From the NCBI RefSeq assembly GCF_001043975.1, contig NZ_LABY01000030.1:1-64000 (forward strand): a stretch of 64,000 nucleotides of DNA, given 5' to 3'. This stretch comes from Methylobacterium variabile (lineage in GTDB: Bacteria; Pseudomonadota; Alphaproteobacteria; Rhizobiales; Beijerinckiaceae). Positions within the stretch are counted from its first letter, which is position 1. Every line of letters starts with the position of its first letter. Positions 8,725-16,853 of this stretch are shown in pieces. The position numbers were made by a program, and so were the translations under genes. The notes beneath the pieces were generated by a model. The model ran no database searches. It had not been told where the DNA came from and was given only the letters and a program-made list of their open reading frames with translations.

Positions 8725-10044
8725 ATGGCGCGGCACGACGCGCTGACCGAACTGGCCAATCGCGTCCTGTTCCGCGAGCGCCTCGACCAGCGGCTGGCTG
8801 AACTGGAACGTCGGGGCGGGTCGGGCGCGGTGCTGTGCCTCGATCTCGACCGCTTCAAGGCCGTCAACGACACGCTCGGGCATCTCGCCGGTGATGCCCT
8901 GCTGCGCGAGATCGCGCACAGGCTGAAGGCGACGCTGCGGGGCGAGGACATCGTGGCCCGCTTCGGCGGCGACGAGTTCGCCGTTCTGCTCCACCAGAGT
9001 GACGGGCCCGAGAGAGCGATGCTCGTCGCCGGGCGTCTGATCGAGGCGGTGCAGGCACCCATCATCCTCGGCGCCCACGAGGCGGAGGTCGGAGTCAGTA
9101 TTGGCATCGCGCTCATCCCGGCCCACGGTGATAAGGCTGAGGTGCTGCTCAAGCGAGCCGATCTCGCACTGTATCGCGCCAAGGACGCGGGGCGAAACAC
9201 CTTTCGGTTCTTCGAGCCCGCGATGGACGAGGAGGCGGAGGCGCGGCGCAGACTGGAACTCGACCTGCGACGCGCGCTCCAACGCGGCGAGTTCGAACTG
9301 CATTACCAGCCGATCCTCGACGTCGCGACCGGCACTATCGCGTCGGCCGAGGCGCTGGTGCGCTGGCGCCATCCCTCACGAGGGCTCGTGCCGCCGGGTG
9401 CCTTCATCGCGGCGGCCGAGGAGACGGGGCTGATCGTCCCGCTCGGGGAGTGGGTGTTGCGGGCCGCGACTCACGAAGCACGGCGCTGGCCCGAGCACGT
9501 GCGGGTGGCCGTGAACGTCTCAACCGTGCAGGTGCGGCACGGTAACCTGTTTCCGGCTGTGCGCGCCGCCCTCGACGCATCCGGGCTTTCTGCTGAGCGC
9601 CTGGAGCTTGAGATCACCGAGAGCGTGCTGATGGCCGATGACGAGCGAGCGAGCGCGGTGCTGCACGATCTGCGGAGCCTTGGCGTGCGCATTGCTCTGG
9701 ATGATTTCGGGACCGGCTACTCCAGCCTGAGCTACCTGCGCCGCTTCCCGTTCGACAAGCTGAAGATTGACCGCTCCTTCCTCACAGAGGGCAGTAAGGC
9801 CGAAGCGGCAGCAATCGTGCGGGCCGCCGCATCACTCGGCCGGGGGCTCGGCATGATCGTCACGGCCGAAGGGGTCGAGACGCAGGAGCAGTTCGACATG
9901 GCTCAGGCGGAGGGCTGCACAGAGGTGCAGGGATTCCTCATCGGCCAACCCTGCCCATGCGGAGAACTCCGGAGCCGACTGCGCAAGAGCACGGCTGAGC
10001 CCTCACTCGCGCGACAGGGCAGAGCGCATCCACGCGGGAGGTAG
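8725..10044 (+). CDS. GGDEF-EAL protein, output half of a split c-di-GMP enzyme
   Basis: A 439-residue frame beginning MARHDALTELANR, the usual first helix of GGDEF domains. The cyclase motif is an intact GGDEF within ARFGGDEFAVL, preceded by a RGED inhibitory (RxxD) site five residues upstream. The phosphodiesterase domain has an intact EALVRW motif and DDFGTGYSSLSYL, so both halves could be active. The ATG directly follows the TGA of the GAF-PAS frame with no gap (TGAATG). A GGGTG eight bases before the ATG could allow re-initiation. As it stands the enzyme lacks its sensor. Confidence 0.85.
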   Translation: MARHDALTELANRVLFRERLDQRLAELERRGGSGAVLCLDLDRFKAVNDTLGHLAGDALLREIAHRLKATLRGEDIVARFGGDEFAVLLHQSDGPERAMLVAGRLIEAVQAPIILGAHEAEVGVSIGIALIPAHGDKAEVLLKRADLALYRAKDAGRNTFRFFEPAMDEEAEARRRLELDLRRALQRGEFELHYQPILDVATGTIASAEALVRWRHPSRGLVPPGAFIAAAEETGLIVPLGEWVLRAATHEARRWPEHVRVAVNVSTVQVRHGNLFPAVRAALDASGLSAERLELEITESVLMADDERASAVLHDLRSLGVRIALDDFGTGYSSLSYLRRFPFDKLKIDRSFLTEGSKAEAAAIVRAAASLGRGLGMIVTAEGVETQEQFDMAQAEGCTEVQGFLIGQPCPCGELRSRLRKSTAEPSLARQGRAHPRGR

Positions 10045-10241
10045 TATTCGCTTCTGCAACAAGCTCGTTCCCAATCAATTGGGCATCTATCGCAACCCGC
10101 AGTGTCGCAGGGCACCGAAACCGAACCCATGTGGGCGCACATCTCACAGCGATAACGTATCCAATCTCCATCCTTGACTGTGTCATGAACTCAGCTTTAG
10201 GAGCCGATTGCGTTCTCTGCGCGGCAGAGATGGAGGATAAG

Positions 10242-10481
10242 TTGCCCGAGTATTTCTTTGACATCAACGATGGCGGACCGGCACGGGATGTGATCAGTGC
10301 TGAATATGCCGATCTCGCCGAAGTACGTCGCGCAGCGATGCAGCTTCTGCCCGACATCGTCCGCGATGATGTTTCCGATCATCAGGACGAGCATTCACTT
10401 TCGGTGTCTGTCAGAGATGCAAATGGAAAATCAATTTTTGCAGCATCGCTGAAGTTATGGATTAAAAGATTATCCGAATAA
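10242..10481 (+). CDS. DUF6894-like small protein
   Basis: The best start is TTG at 10242, with GGAGG at 10232-10236 five bases upstream; this gives a product beginning MPEYFFDINDGG, close to the usual family start of the MPRYFFD type. Earlier ATG codons (10230, 10185) lack a good ribosome site. The 79-residue protein has the short beta N-terminus, a DLAEVRRAAMQLL helix and a final beta/helix segment typical of these small Rhizobiales proteins. Function is unknown. Confidence 0.7.
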   Translation: MPEYFFDINDGGPARDVISAEYADLAEVRRAAMQLLPDIVRDDVSDHQDEHSLSVSVRDANGKSIFAASLKLWIKRLSE

Positions 10482-10729
10482 ACGGTAGATCGATCAGATT
10501 TTATTGCTATTTCTTGAGTTTTTTGTCAATTGAGCACGATTTGAATACCCGTATCGCGACACAACTCATAAATACGTTGGGCACAACAATCTGAGTCTAT
10601 CTGTTCACTCGGTGTTTAGAAGTAGTATTTTACTCGCGCAACCATATCGCGCGAGGCGATGTGAGATCCTCGGATCGAGTGTTCGAGCCTCGTAGGCGAC
10701 GGATCATGCCCTACTAGTCGTGCCGTGTG

Positions 10730-11329
10730 TCAGCACATCGTCCGCTGGTGCTTTCTCTTCGACTGCGTGGCCAGAGTGCGCCCGAGTTCCAGAAGCAGCA
10801 TGTCCACAAGCTTCAGCAGGAAAGGTCGATCGGCCTCCTGAATGGCCTTGCGGGCCGCCAGACAGTGGTCCGCCGCACGTTCCAGGGGGTCTTCCGGAGG
10901 TGAACCGATCCGGCATCCATAGGGCTGGTCACTCAACCGGCTCCCGGTCATGTCGAGGAGTATGCCGCGCCCTCGGAGCGGCTCGCCGCTCTCACCCAGA
11001 TCGTAGCGCCCACGCGCGAGAACCCAGCGCATCTCTCCGGAAGCAGTCACGATGCGGAACTCCGCGACAAACGCGACTCCCTTGGCGGCACCGTTCATCA
11101 TCCGCTCGATGACAGCGGCCCGATCATCAGGATGGATGCAGGCAGCAAAACCGGACAGGGGAGTGCCCGCTTCCGTGGCGTAGATGTTACTACCAAGCAA
11201 CTGCGCAACATGATCATCCGCGTACAACCGATCGGCCCGGATGTTCCACTCCCAGGATCCGACTGCCTCTGTACCAACGGACGGCACGCCGACCGAACTC
11301 ACGCTGCCGCCCACACCTACCACGTTCAT
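10730..11329 (-). CDS. PAS-domain protein with helical C-terminal tail
   Basis: A 199-residue protein. Residues about 20-130 form one PAS/PAC domain (GSWEWNIRADRLYADD ... HPDDRAAV ... GRGILLDMT). After a linker, residues about 145-190 form an amphipathic helical tail (PLERAADHCLAARKA then LKLVDMLLLELGRTLA). The gene at 16158-16703 has the same layout and a similar tail, so the tail is probably a conserved signalling or dimerisation element. There is no kinase, cyclase or receiver domain, so it may act by binding a partner. Confidence 0.75.
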   Translation of the reverse strand: MNVVGVGGSVSSVGVPSVGTEAVGSWEWNIRADRLYADDHVAQLLGSNIYATEAGTPLSGFAACIHPDDRAAVIERMMNGAAKGVAFVAEFRIVTASGEMRWVLARGRYDLGESGEPLRGRGILLDMTGSRLSDQPYGCRIGSPPEDPLERAADHCLAARKAIQEADRPFLLKLVDMLLLELGRTLATQSKRKHQRTMC

Positions 11330-11494
11330 GCCTTACTCCGTTTCGAACTAACCGTTACCTCCCGATCTCCAATGGCTAAGCCAGATACAACGATCGATGC
11401 AAATGTCTGTATTGAAACGTGCGCTATGTTATTGCCCGCCATTCATCTGCCACATAGGAGCGGTGTCCTTATTGAAACGGGTGGAGATGGACAG

Positions 11495-11896
11495 ATGAAG
11501 GATAAGGCTGGCCTGCCCGCCTGTGGGATGAGCAACGATGCCGAACAGGTCGACCTTCCTGGCTCAGATCAGACCGCCACGAAGGGCATGTCACATCTCG
11601 GGCGGCACTCAGGAAACCCGCCCGAACCGGCAGCCATGGTAGCAAAGGCGGAAAGGATACAGCACCAGATTGGAGAAGCTCTTAGCCAATCGGCGTCAAG
11701 GTCCTGGAACCTGACCTCCGATGTCTCCCAGCAGCGCAGAAGCACCAGTGACACTTTCGTCACACACACGGATTGTCCTCAGCCAGACGAGTGCCTGGAG
11801 TTGGTGCGAGCTTTCATTGGCATCCAGGATCAACAGCAGCGGCAGCGATGCCTCGAATTTATTCGTGAAGTCGCGAGGGCGGAACAGGCGAGGTGA
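11495..11896 (+). CDS. Hypothetical protein with conserved C-terminal helices
   Basis: The chosen ATG at 11495 has GGAG eight bases upstream and gives 133 residues. The open frame extends further upstream, but that part overlaps the divergent PAS gene. Most of the chain is polar and low in structure. The last 35 residues (CLELVRAFIGIQDQQQRQR and on) are helical and resemble the tail that follows helix-turn-helix domains in many Rhizobiales regulators, but no DNA-binding motif is visible. Function is unknown. Confidence 0.5.
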   Translation: MKDKAGLPACGMSNDAEQVDLPGSDQTATKGMSHLGRHSGNPPEPAAMVAKAERIQHQIGEALSQSASRSWNLTSDVSQQRRSTSDTFVTHTDCPQPDECLELVRAFIGIQDQQQRQRCLEFIREVARAEQAR

Positions 11897-11980
11897 GGCG
11901 TTTGATTGTATGCTTCGTACCTTGGTCCTATTCCCTCAAACCACATGAGGCGCCGAACGCGCCCGGCGGAGCCTTGTCGG

Positions 11981-12022
11981 CAGCGCGCCCGCCAGAGCGT
12001 TAGGACCTCGACGGACGCGCTG
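11981..12022 (+). repeat. Hairpin repeat, copy 1
   Basis: CAGCGCG at 11981-11987 pairs with CGCGCTG at 12016-12022, with a partly paired extension inside, around the loop AGAGCGTTAGGACCT. The loop core GTTAGGACCT is shared with copies at 12403-12440 and 19316-19357. The bases after this copy (TGTGCTGAGG) also resemble those after copy 3. It may be a leader RNA structure or a short interspersed repeat. Confidence 0.55.
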
Positions 12023-12128
12023 TGCTGAGGGAAGCAACCGACGCTTGCTTGCAGAAGCTCAACGCAGCTTACGCGCGACCTGTTCCGACGAAGGGCTCCT
12101 GAACGAGCAAGTCGAGTTACTCGTCCTT

Positions 12129-12368
12129 CTACTCACGAGCAGCGAGCACTTCGCCGAGTGCTGCTTCCGTACCGCTCAACTCAAGCGCTCTGACCCTGGT
12201 ATGGCGAGTGAAGAAGCGCAAGGTTGCCGCAAGACCTGGATCACCACCTTGGTCGGCAGCACGAGCCAACTCCGCGCCTTCACGCGCCATTGTCTCTCGG
12301 GCGGCTGCCTCAGTCGCGAGAGCGTCTCGTAGGGATCGAGCCGCCTCTGAAACGCTCGGTGACTTCAT
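12129..12368 (-). CDS. Small Ala/Arg-rich helical protein
   Basis: The ATG at 12368 has GGAG five bases upstream; a GTG and another ATG lie one and two codons before. The 79-residue product is almost entirely helical (EAARSLRDALATEAAARETM, then LAATLRFFTRHTRVRAL) with no membrane segment. No family is recognised. It is flanked by two copies of the GTTAGGACCT hairpin repeat. Confidence 0.55.
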   Translation of the reverse strand: MKSPSVSEAARSLRDALATEAAARETMAREGAELARAADQGGDPGLAATLRFFTRHTRVRALELSGTEAALGEVLAARE

Positions 12369-12402
12369 CATCACTCCGTCAACCGCAAACCTTCCAATAC
12401 GA

Positions 12403-12440
12403 GAACGCCCAGCGGAGGGTTAGGACCTCGCTGGGCGTTC
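12403..12440 (+). repeat. Hairpin repeat, copy 2 (perfect 12-bp stem)
   Basis: GAACGCCCAGCG at 12403-12414 is perfectly complementary to CGCTGGGCGTTC at 12429-12440; the 14-base loop GAGGGTTAGGACCT matches copy 3 at every position. Stem sequences differ among the three copies while the loop is kept, which points to a selected RNA structure rather than simple duplication. No T-run follows, so it is not an ordinary terminator. Confidence 0.65.
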
Positions 12441-12448
12441 TGGCCTCG

Positions 12449-12550
12449 ATGAAGATCACTGTCGTGCAACACTCAACGTGGGCTGGCAGAGTGCGGTTCC
12501 AGGGTAACTCCCTCCGCATCGGCCTGCCGCCGGTTGCATGCACAATCTAG
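12449..12550 (+). CDS. Possible 33-residue leader peptide after hairpin copy 2
   Basis: An ATG-started frame of 34 codons (MKITVVQHS ...) begins eight bases after the perfect hairpin. The hairpin at 19316-19357 is also followed closely by an ATGAAGA-started short frame. There is no clear ribosome site, so translation is uncertain. Confidence 0.2.
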   Translation: MKITVVQHSTWAGRVRFQGNSLRIGLPPVACTI

Positions 12551-12639
12551 TAAACTGCCGTTAAGCTTGTGATTAGGCTTGATGCCGCCGATCCGGCCCG
12601 CAAGCGTTGTTTGACGAACAACCATGCTTCAGGAAGGCC

Positions 12640-12852
12640 ATGCAGCAACTCACCGAGAAATCTCCCGTATGTCTGACATTGGGTAGTTTGATCCTGTCCG
12701 GCACGGTCAAGGCCGTGGGTGACACCATCGACATGCCCGCTTCAGCGAGGTCGTCTGCAAAAAAGCTACGACAGCTTGTTCTCGATTTCGGAAATGCCTG
12801 TGCACCGATCGGGTTGTGGCTCCCCATCGAGGAGGCGTCCCGTGCGGCCTGA
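12640..12852 (+). CDS. Small hypothetical protein
   Basis: A frame of 70 residues from the ATG at 12640; AGGAAGG lies just upstream, though close. An earlier start at 12607 would add 11 residues. The product has a beta-like centre (VCLTLGSLILSGTVKAVG) and a helical second half with a hydrophobic end. It ends 17 bases before the convergent hybrid kinase stop. No family is recognised. Confidence 0.4.
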   Translation: MQQLTEKSPVCLTLGSLILSGTVKAVGDTIDMPASARSSAKKLRQLVLDFGNACAPIGLWLPIEEASRAA

Positions 12853-12869
12853 GAGGCGTCGCAGGGCGA

Positions 12870-15704
12870 TCAGGTGCCGCCGATCAGGAGCTTGATGCGA
12901 GACGCGAGCGCCTCCATCGCGAACGGCTTGGTCAGGACCTGCATCCCGGGCTCCAGGTGGCCGTGGCCGATAGCAGCGTTCTCCGCATAGCCGGTGATGA
13001 ACAGCACCTTCAGGTCGGGCCGACGCTCCCGGGCCGCGTCCGCCATCTGGCGTCCGTTCATCCCACCCGGCAACCCGACATCGGTGACGAGCAGGTCGAT
13101 GCGCACGTCCGATTGGAGCACCTTCAGCCCCGACGCACCATCCGCCGCCTCGATCGCCGCGTAGCCGAGTTCCTCCAGAACCTCTGTCACCAGCATGCGC
13201 ACGGTCGGCTCATCGTCGACCACCAGCACCGTCTCGCCCTGCTCGGCGCGAGGCGCGTCGGAGAGATCAGCGCCACTCTCAACCAATTGCGCATCGCCGT
13301 AGTGACGTGGCAGGTAGAGGCACATCGTCGTGCCCTGGCCCACCTCCGAGTAGATCCGCACCTGCCCGCCCGACTGACGGGCAAAGCCGTAGATCATCGA
13401 AAGGCCCAGGCCCGTCCCCTGACCCTGCGGCTTGGTGGTGAAGAACGGGTCGAAGGCGCGCTGGATCACCTCCGGCGTCATGCCGGTGCCGGTATCGGTC
13501 ACGCACAGCGACAGGTACTGGCCGGGTGGAAGATCGCGCTCGCGCCCAGTGCGCTCATCCAGCCACTTGTTGGCGGTCTCGATGGTGATGCGACCGCCAT
13601 CCGGCATCGCATCGCGGGCGTTGATGCACAGGTTCAGCAGCGCGTTCTCAAGCTGGTTCGGGTCCACCAGCGCGGGCCACAGACCCGCTGCCCCCACGAC
13701 CTCGACCTCGACAGCAGGTCCGACCGAGCGACGAAGCAGGTCCTCCATGCCCCCAATCAGGCGGTTCACATCGGTCGGCTTGGGATCGAGCGTTTGGCGG
13801 CGAGAGAAGGCCAGCAGGCGGTGTGTGAGGGCAGCGGCTCGCTTCGAGGCTCCCTGAGCCGCGGCGATGTAGCGGTCGACGTCAGTGAGGCGGCCCTGGC
13901 TCATGCGTGACTGGAGCAGTTCGAGGCTGCCCGAGATGCCTGCGAGCAGGTTGTTGAAGTCGTGAGCGATGCCTCCGGTCAACTGACCCACCGCCTCCAT
14001 CTTCTGGGCCTGCCGGAGTTGCTCCTCGGCCTTCTCGCGCTGAGCGATCTCCTCGGTGACGCGCTGCTCCAGGGTCGCGTTGAAGGCGTCCATCTGCGCC
14101 TTGGCCCGCAACTCCTGCTCGATATTCCGTACCTCGATCACCGTGCCGATCGGCACTCCGGCGTCGTTGCGGATTGGGCTCGCGGTGAACGCGACGGGGT
14201 AGAACGAGCCGTCCTTGTGCACGAAGATCTCCTCGCCCTGCTCCTGCTCGTTTTCAGGAAGGGCTTGGTCGATCGGGCACTCGCACAACGGGTAGGGACT
14301 GCCGTCAGGTCGCGTGTGGTGAACCACATCGTGCAGAGGCCGTCCCTGTGTCTCAGCCAGGGTGTAGCCGGTGAGGGTCTCGGCAGCGGCGTTCATGTAG
14401 ATGCACTGCTGCCGCTCATCCATCATCAGGATGGCCATCGTGGTGTTGCTCAGCACGGCGTCGAGCCGACGCGTGATCTCGGCGAGGCGCTCTTCGGCCA
14501 GCTTGCGGTCGTGGATGTCGACCACCGAGCCGATGTAGCCGAGGAAGGTGCCATCCTCGCCCAGGCGCGGATCAGCCGCGTCGATGAACCAGCGGTACTG
14601 CCCGTCCGCGCCGCGCAGGCGGTACTCAAGGCGGAATGCCTCCCACCTCGCGTTAGCGGCCAGGAACGTCTCGCCCGACCAGCCGCGGTCGTCGGGGTGC
14701 ACGGCATCAAGCCAGCCGAGCCCGAGACCAGTGGCTTGCGTCTGGCCCGTGTACTCGTACCAGCGCCGGTTGAGATAGGTGCATGCACCGTCCGGGTCCG
14801 TGACCCACATCATCACGGGTGCGTGATCGGCCATGTTGCGAAAGCGCGTCTCGCTCTCGCTCACAGCCCGGTCGGCGCGAACGCGATCCGAGACGTCGCG
14901 GTAGAAGACCGCCAGCCCGCCATCAGGCGCGGGGTGGGCGCGCATCTCCAACCATGCCTGATGCCCGTCCTCCCAGGTGTAGGAGTGGGTCAGGCTGACC
15001 GGAACCCGCTCTGCCATCGCGTGCCTGTAGAGGCCGCCGATCGTGCTGTCCTCGGAGCCAGGGTACGCTTGCCACAGCGTGCGTCCGACGACCTCAGGCG
15101 CGGAGCGTCGCTCCAGGCGTAAGCCCTCGGCGTTGATCTGCATGACGCGAAACTCAGGATCGAGGAGCAGGAAGCCCTCGGCCATGCCTTCGAGCACGCC
15201 CTTCGCCTGCGCCTCGCTCTCGCGCAGGCGCCGCTCGGCCAGGACCTGCCTCGTGGTCTCGACGCAGGCGCAGACCATGCCTGCAACCGCACCGTCCCCG
15301 TCACGCACGGGCGTGTAGCCGAAGGCGAAGTGGGCCTCCTCCGGGTAGCCGTTGCGGTGCATGGTGAAGGCGATGTCGCTCATGTGCGTCGCCTCGCCCG
15401 CGTAGGCGCGCGTGAGGATCGGCTCGACCTGCTCCCAGATGTCGTGCCAGAGGTCCTCAAAGGGGCGGCCCAGGGCTGCCGGGTGCCGGGTGCCGCACAT
15501 TTCGGCGTAGCCGTCGTTGTAGAGCGTGATGTGCTCGGGCCCCCAGACGATGAGCATCGGCTGGTGCGAGCCGAGCATCACGCCGACGAGGGCCTTGAGA
15601 GCGGCAGGCCAGCCGTCAGGAGCGCCGAGGGGAGTGGCGGACCAGTCCGCTGCACGCATCAGAGCGCCGGTCCCGCCGCCGCCCGCCAGGAAAACAGGTG
15701 TCAC
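12870..15704 (-). CDS. Multi-PAS hybrid histidine kinase with receiver domain
   Basis: A 944-residue soluble hybrid kinase. The first PAS-like domain (about 20-150, DWSATPLGAPDGWP) is of the kind common in alphaproteobacterial hybrid kinases; three more PAS/PAC units follow to about 545. A coiled segment (EEIAQREKAEEQLRQAQKM) leads to the HisKA motif GGIAHDFNNLLAG, then the ATPase domain with NARDAMPDGG and GTGLGLSMIYG. The C-terminal receiver has VLVVDDEP and the phospho-Asp in LVTDVGLPG. No transmembrane segments are seen, so the signal is cytoplasmic. Its ATG overlaps the stop of the ParD-like gene (ATGA), so the two are co-translated. Confidence 0.93.
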   Translation of the reverse strand: MTPVFLAGGGGTGALMRAADWSATPLGAPDGWPAALKALVGVMLGSHQPMLIVWGPEHITLYNDGYAEMCGTRHPAALGRPFEDLWHDIWEQVEPILTRAYAGEATHMSDIAFTMHRNGYPEEAHFAFGYTPVRDGDGAVAGMVCACVETTRQVLAERRLRESEAQAKGVLEGMAEGFLLLDPEFRVMQINAEGLRLERRSAPEVVGRTLWQAYPGSEDSTIGGLYRHAMAERVPVSLTHSYTWEDGHQAWLEMRAHPAPDGGLAVFYRDVSDRVRADRAVSESETRFRNMADHAPVMMWVTDPDGACTYLNRRWYEYTGQTQATGLGLGWLDAVHPDDRGWSGETFLAANARWEAFRLEYRLRGADGQYRWFIDAADPRLGEDGTFLGYIGSVVDIHDRKLAEERLAEITRRLDAVLSNTTMAILMMDERQQCIYMNAAAETLTGYTLAETQGRPLHDVVHHTRPDGSPYPLCECPIDQALPENEQEQGEEIFVHKDGSFYPVAFTASPIRNDAGVPIGTVIEVRNIEQELRAKAQMDAFNATLEQRVTEEIAQREKAEEQLRQAQKMEAVGQLTGGIAHDFNNLLAGISGSLELLQSRMSQGRLTDVDRYIAAAQGASKRAAALTHRLLAFSRRQTLDPKPTDVNRLIGGMEDLLRRSVGPAVEVEVVGAAGLWPALVDPNQLENALLNLCINARDAMPDGGRITIETANKWLDERTGRERDLPPGQYLSLCVTDTGTGMTPEVIQRAFDPFFTTKPQGQGTGLGLSMIYGFARQSGGQVRIYSEVGQGTTMCLYLPRHYGDAQLVESGADLSDAPRAEQGETVLVVDDEPTVRMLVTEVLEELGYAAIEAADGASGLKVLQSDVRIDLLVTDVGLPGGMNGRQMADAARERRPDLKVLFITGYAENAAIGHGHLEPGMQVLTKPFAMEALASRIKLLIGGT

Positions 15705-15892
15705 AGGGCGGTCCTGCCGCCCTCTCCGGAGACGGAGGATGGCATCGCGCCCTGAGGTGCGCCGCGCCTGCGTTCATCCTCCTGCAACAGGCGCAGGCCC
15801 GCCCGCACAACCTCGCTGGCGCTGGCAAACCGCCCCGTAGCAAGCCTGTCCGCAACGAAGGCGTGCAGTTCGGGGCTGAGGGACACGTTCAT
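15701..15892 (-). CDS. ParD/CopG-type antitoxin-like protein
   Basis: From the ATG at 15892 the product begins MNVSLSPELHAFVADRL, then RFASASEVVRAGLRLLQEDERRR: a ribbon-helix-helix ParD domain in about the first 50 residues. An in-frame ATG six codons upstream is possible. ParD normally precedes a ParE toxin gene; here the stop overlaps the start of the hybrid kinase and no ParE-like frame is present on either side. It may be an orphan antitoxin or a DNA-binding partner of the kinase system. Confidence 0.75.
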   Translation of the reverse strand: MNVSLSPELHAFVADRLATGRFASASEVVRAGLRLLQEDERRRGAPQGAMPSSVSGEGGRTAL

Positions 15893-16157
15893 GGTTCTGG
15901 CTTGACGCATGGATGCCGGTACTTTGGTGCCCCTCCTACCGGGACAGCCAACAAGTGCCAACGGGGCAGTAAGGTTCCGGGAGCGGGACTGGCCCCCAGG
16001 TTTCACTGGCCCGCGCTCGCTCCTTTCAGGCGTGAGAGGCCAATGGTGCAGTGAGGAGGTTCAGACAACGTCGAATGCCCCCGCGGATCTTACAGCCATG
16101 CCGCTCGTTTGCTCAGACCTCGTAGGCGGGGTAAGGCAGTGTTGTGGGAGGCGTCGG

Positions 16158-16703
16158 ATGATCTGGGCGGCCGATCAGCGTGGTCACATTGCATACGTCT
16201 GCCGCGAGTGGAAGGAGATGACCGGTCAGGATACCGAACAGGCATGTGGGAGCGGGTGGCTCGATATGATCCACCCCGAAGACCGGGATTTCGTTGCGAA
16301 AGCCTTCATGAAGGCTCTTGCGAAAGCCGCGAGCTTCACCATGACGTATCGGCTGCGATCCAGGACGTCCGAGTACATCTGGGTCCGCAGCAGTGCGATC
16401 CCGTCATTCAGCCCGGACACGTCGGTGTTCCTAGGGTATCTCGGATCACTGAGCAGTGGCGGCGAGCACCAGCCGACAGCGGCGGACGCCCAGCTTGATG
16501 TGTTCAATCCGCCAGAGCCGTCACCCGGGTTCGAGCCGCTCAGCCCCCTTGATCGAGTTGCCGATCATCTCATGCTGGCACACAGCGCCGCGCAAGCTGC
16601 GCGAGATACCGTGCTGATGCAGATGATCGAGATCTCCCTGTTCCAGGTCGGAAAGCTTCTGTCCCAGCAGGGGCATGCCACCCACGGCGGCAATGTTCAC
16701 TGA
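16158..16703 (+). CDS. PAS-domain protein with helical tail, paralog of 10730-11329
   Basis: The ATG at 16158 has GGAGG six bases upstream; a longer frame from 16098 lacks a ribosome site. Residues 1-105 form a PAS/PAC domain (MIWAADQRGHIAYVCREW ... MIHPEDRDFV ... SEYIWVRSSAI). After a Pro-rich linker, residues about 135-175 form a helical tail (PLDRVADHLMLAHSAAQAA then MIEISLFQVGKLL) similar to that of the PAS protein at 10730-11329. No output domain is present. It may be a sensor or adaptor acting through its tail. Confidence 0.78.
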   Translation: MIWAADQRGHIAYVCREWKEMTGQDTEQACGSGWLDMIHPEDRDFVAKAFMKALAKAASFTMTYRLRSRTSEYIWVRSSAIPSFSPDTSVFLGYLGSLSSGGEHQPTAADAQLDVFNPPEPSPGFEPLSPLDRVADHLMLAHSAAQAARDTVLMQMIEISLFQVGKLLSQQGHATHGGNVH

Positions 16704-16853
16704 AGCCGGATCGGGTCAGACCTGAACTGCATGCGAGCGGGAGGGGCCGAACTTGGGCGGAGGTGGAGATAGTTGATGTCGAAGTCGGCGAAAGCGTGCA
16801 GGCGGTTCAGTTGAGCTTAATCCATGCATAAACCCTAAGCCCCTGAACCATTC

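Noticed and set aside
12816-15122. Long plus-strand frames opposite the hybrid kinase
   Set aside because: They cover a kinase with full PAS, HisKA, HATPase and receiver motifs on the other strand.
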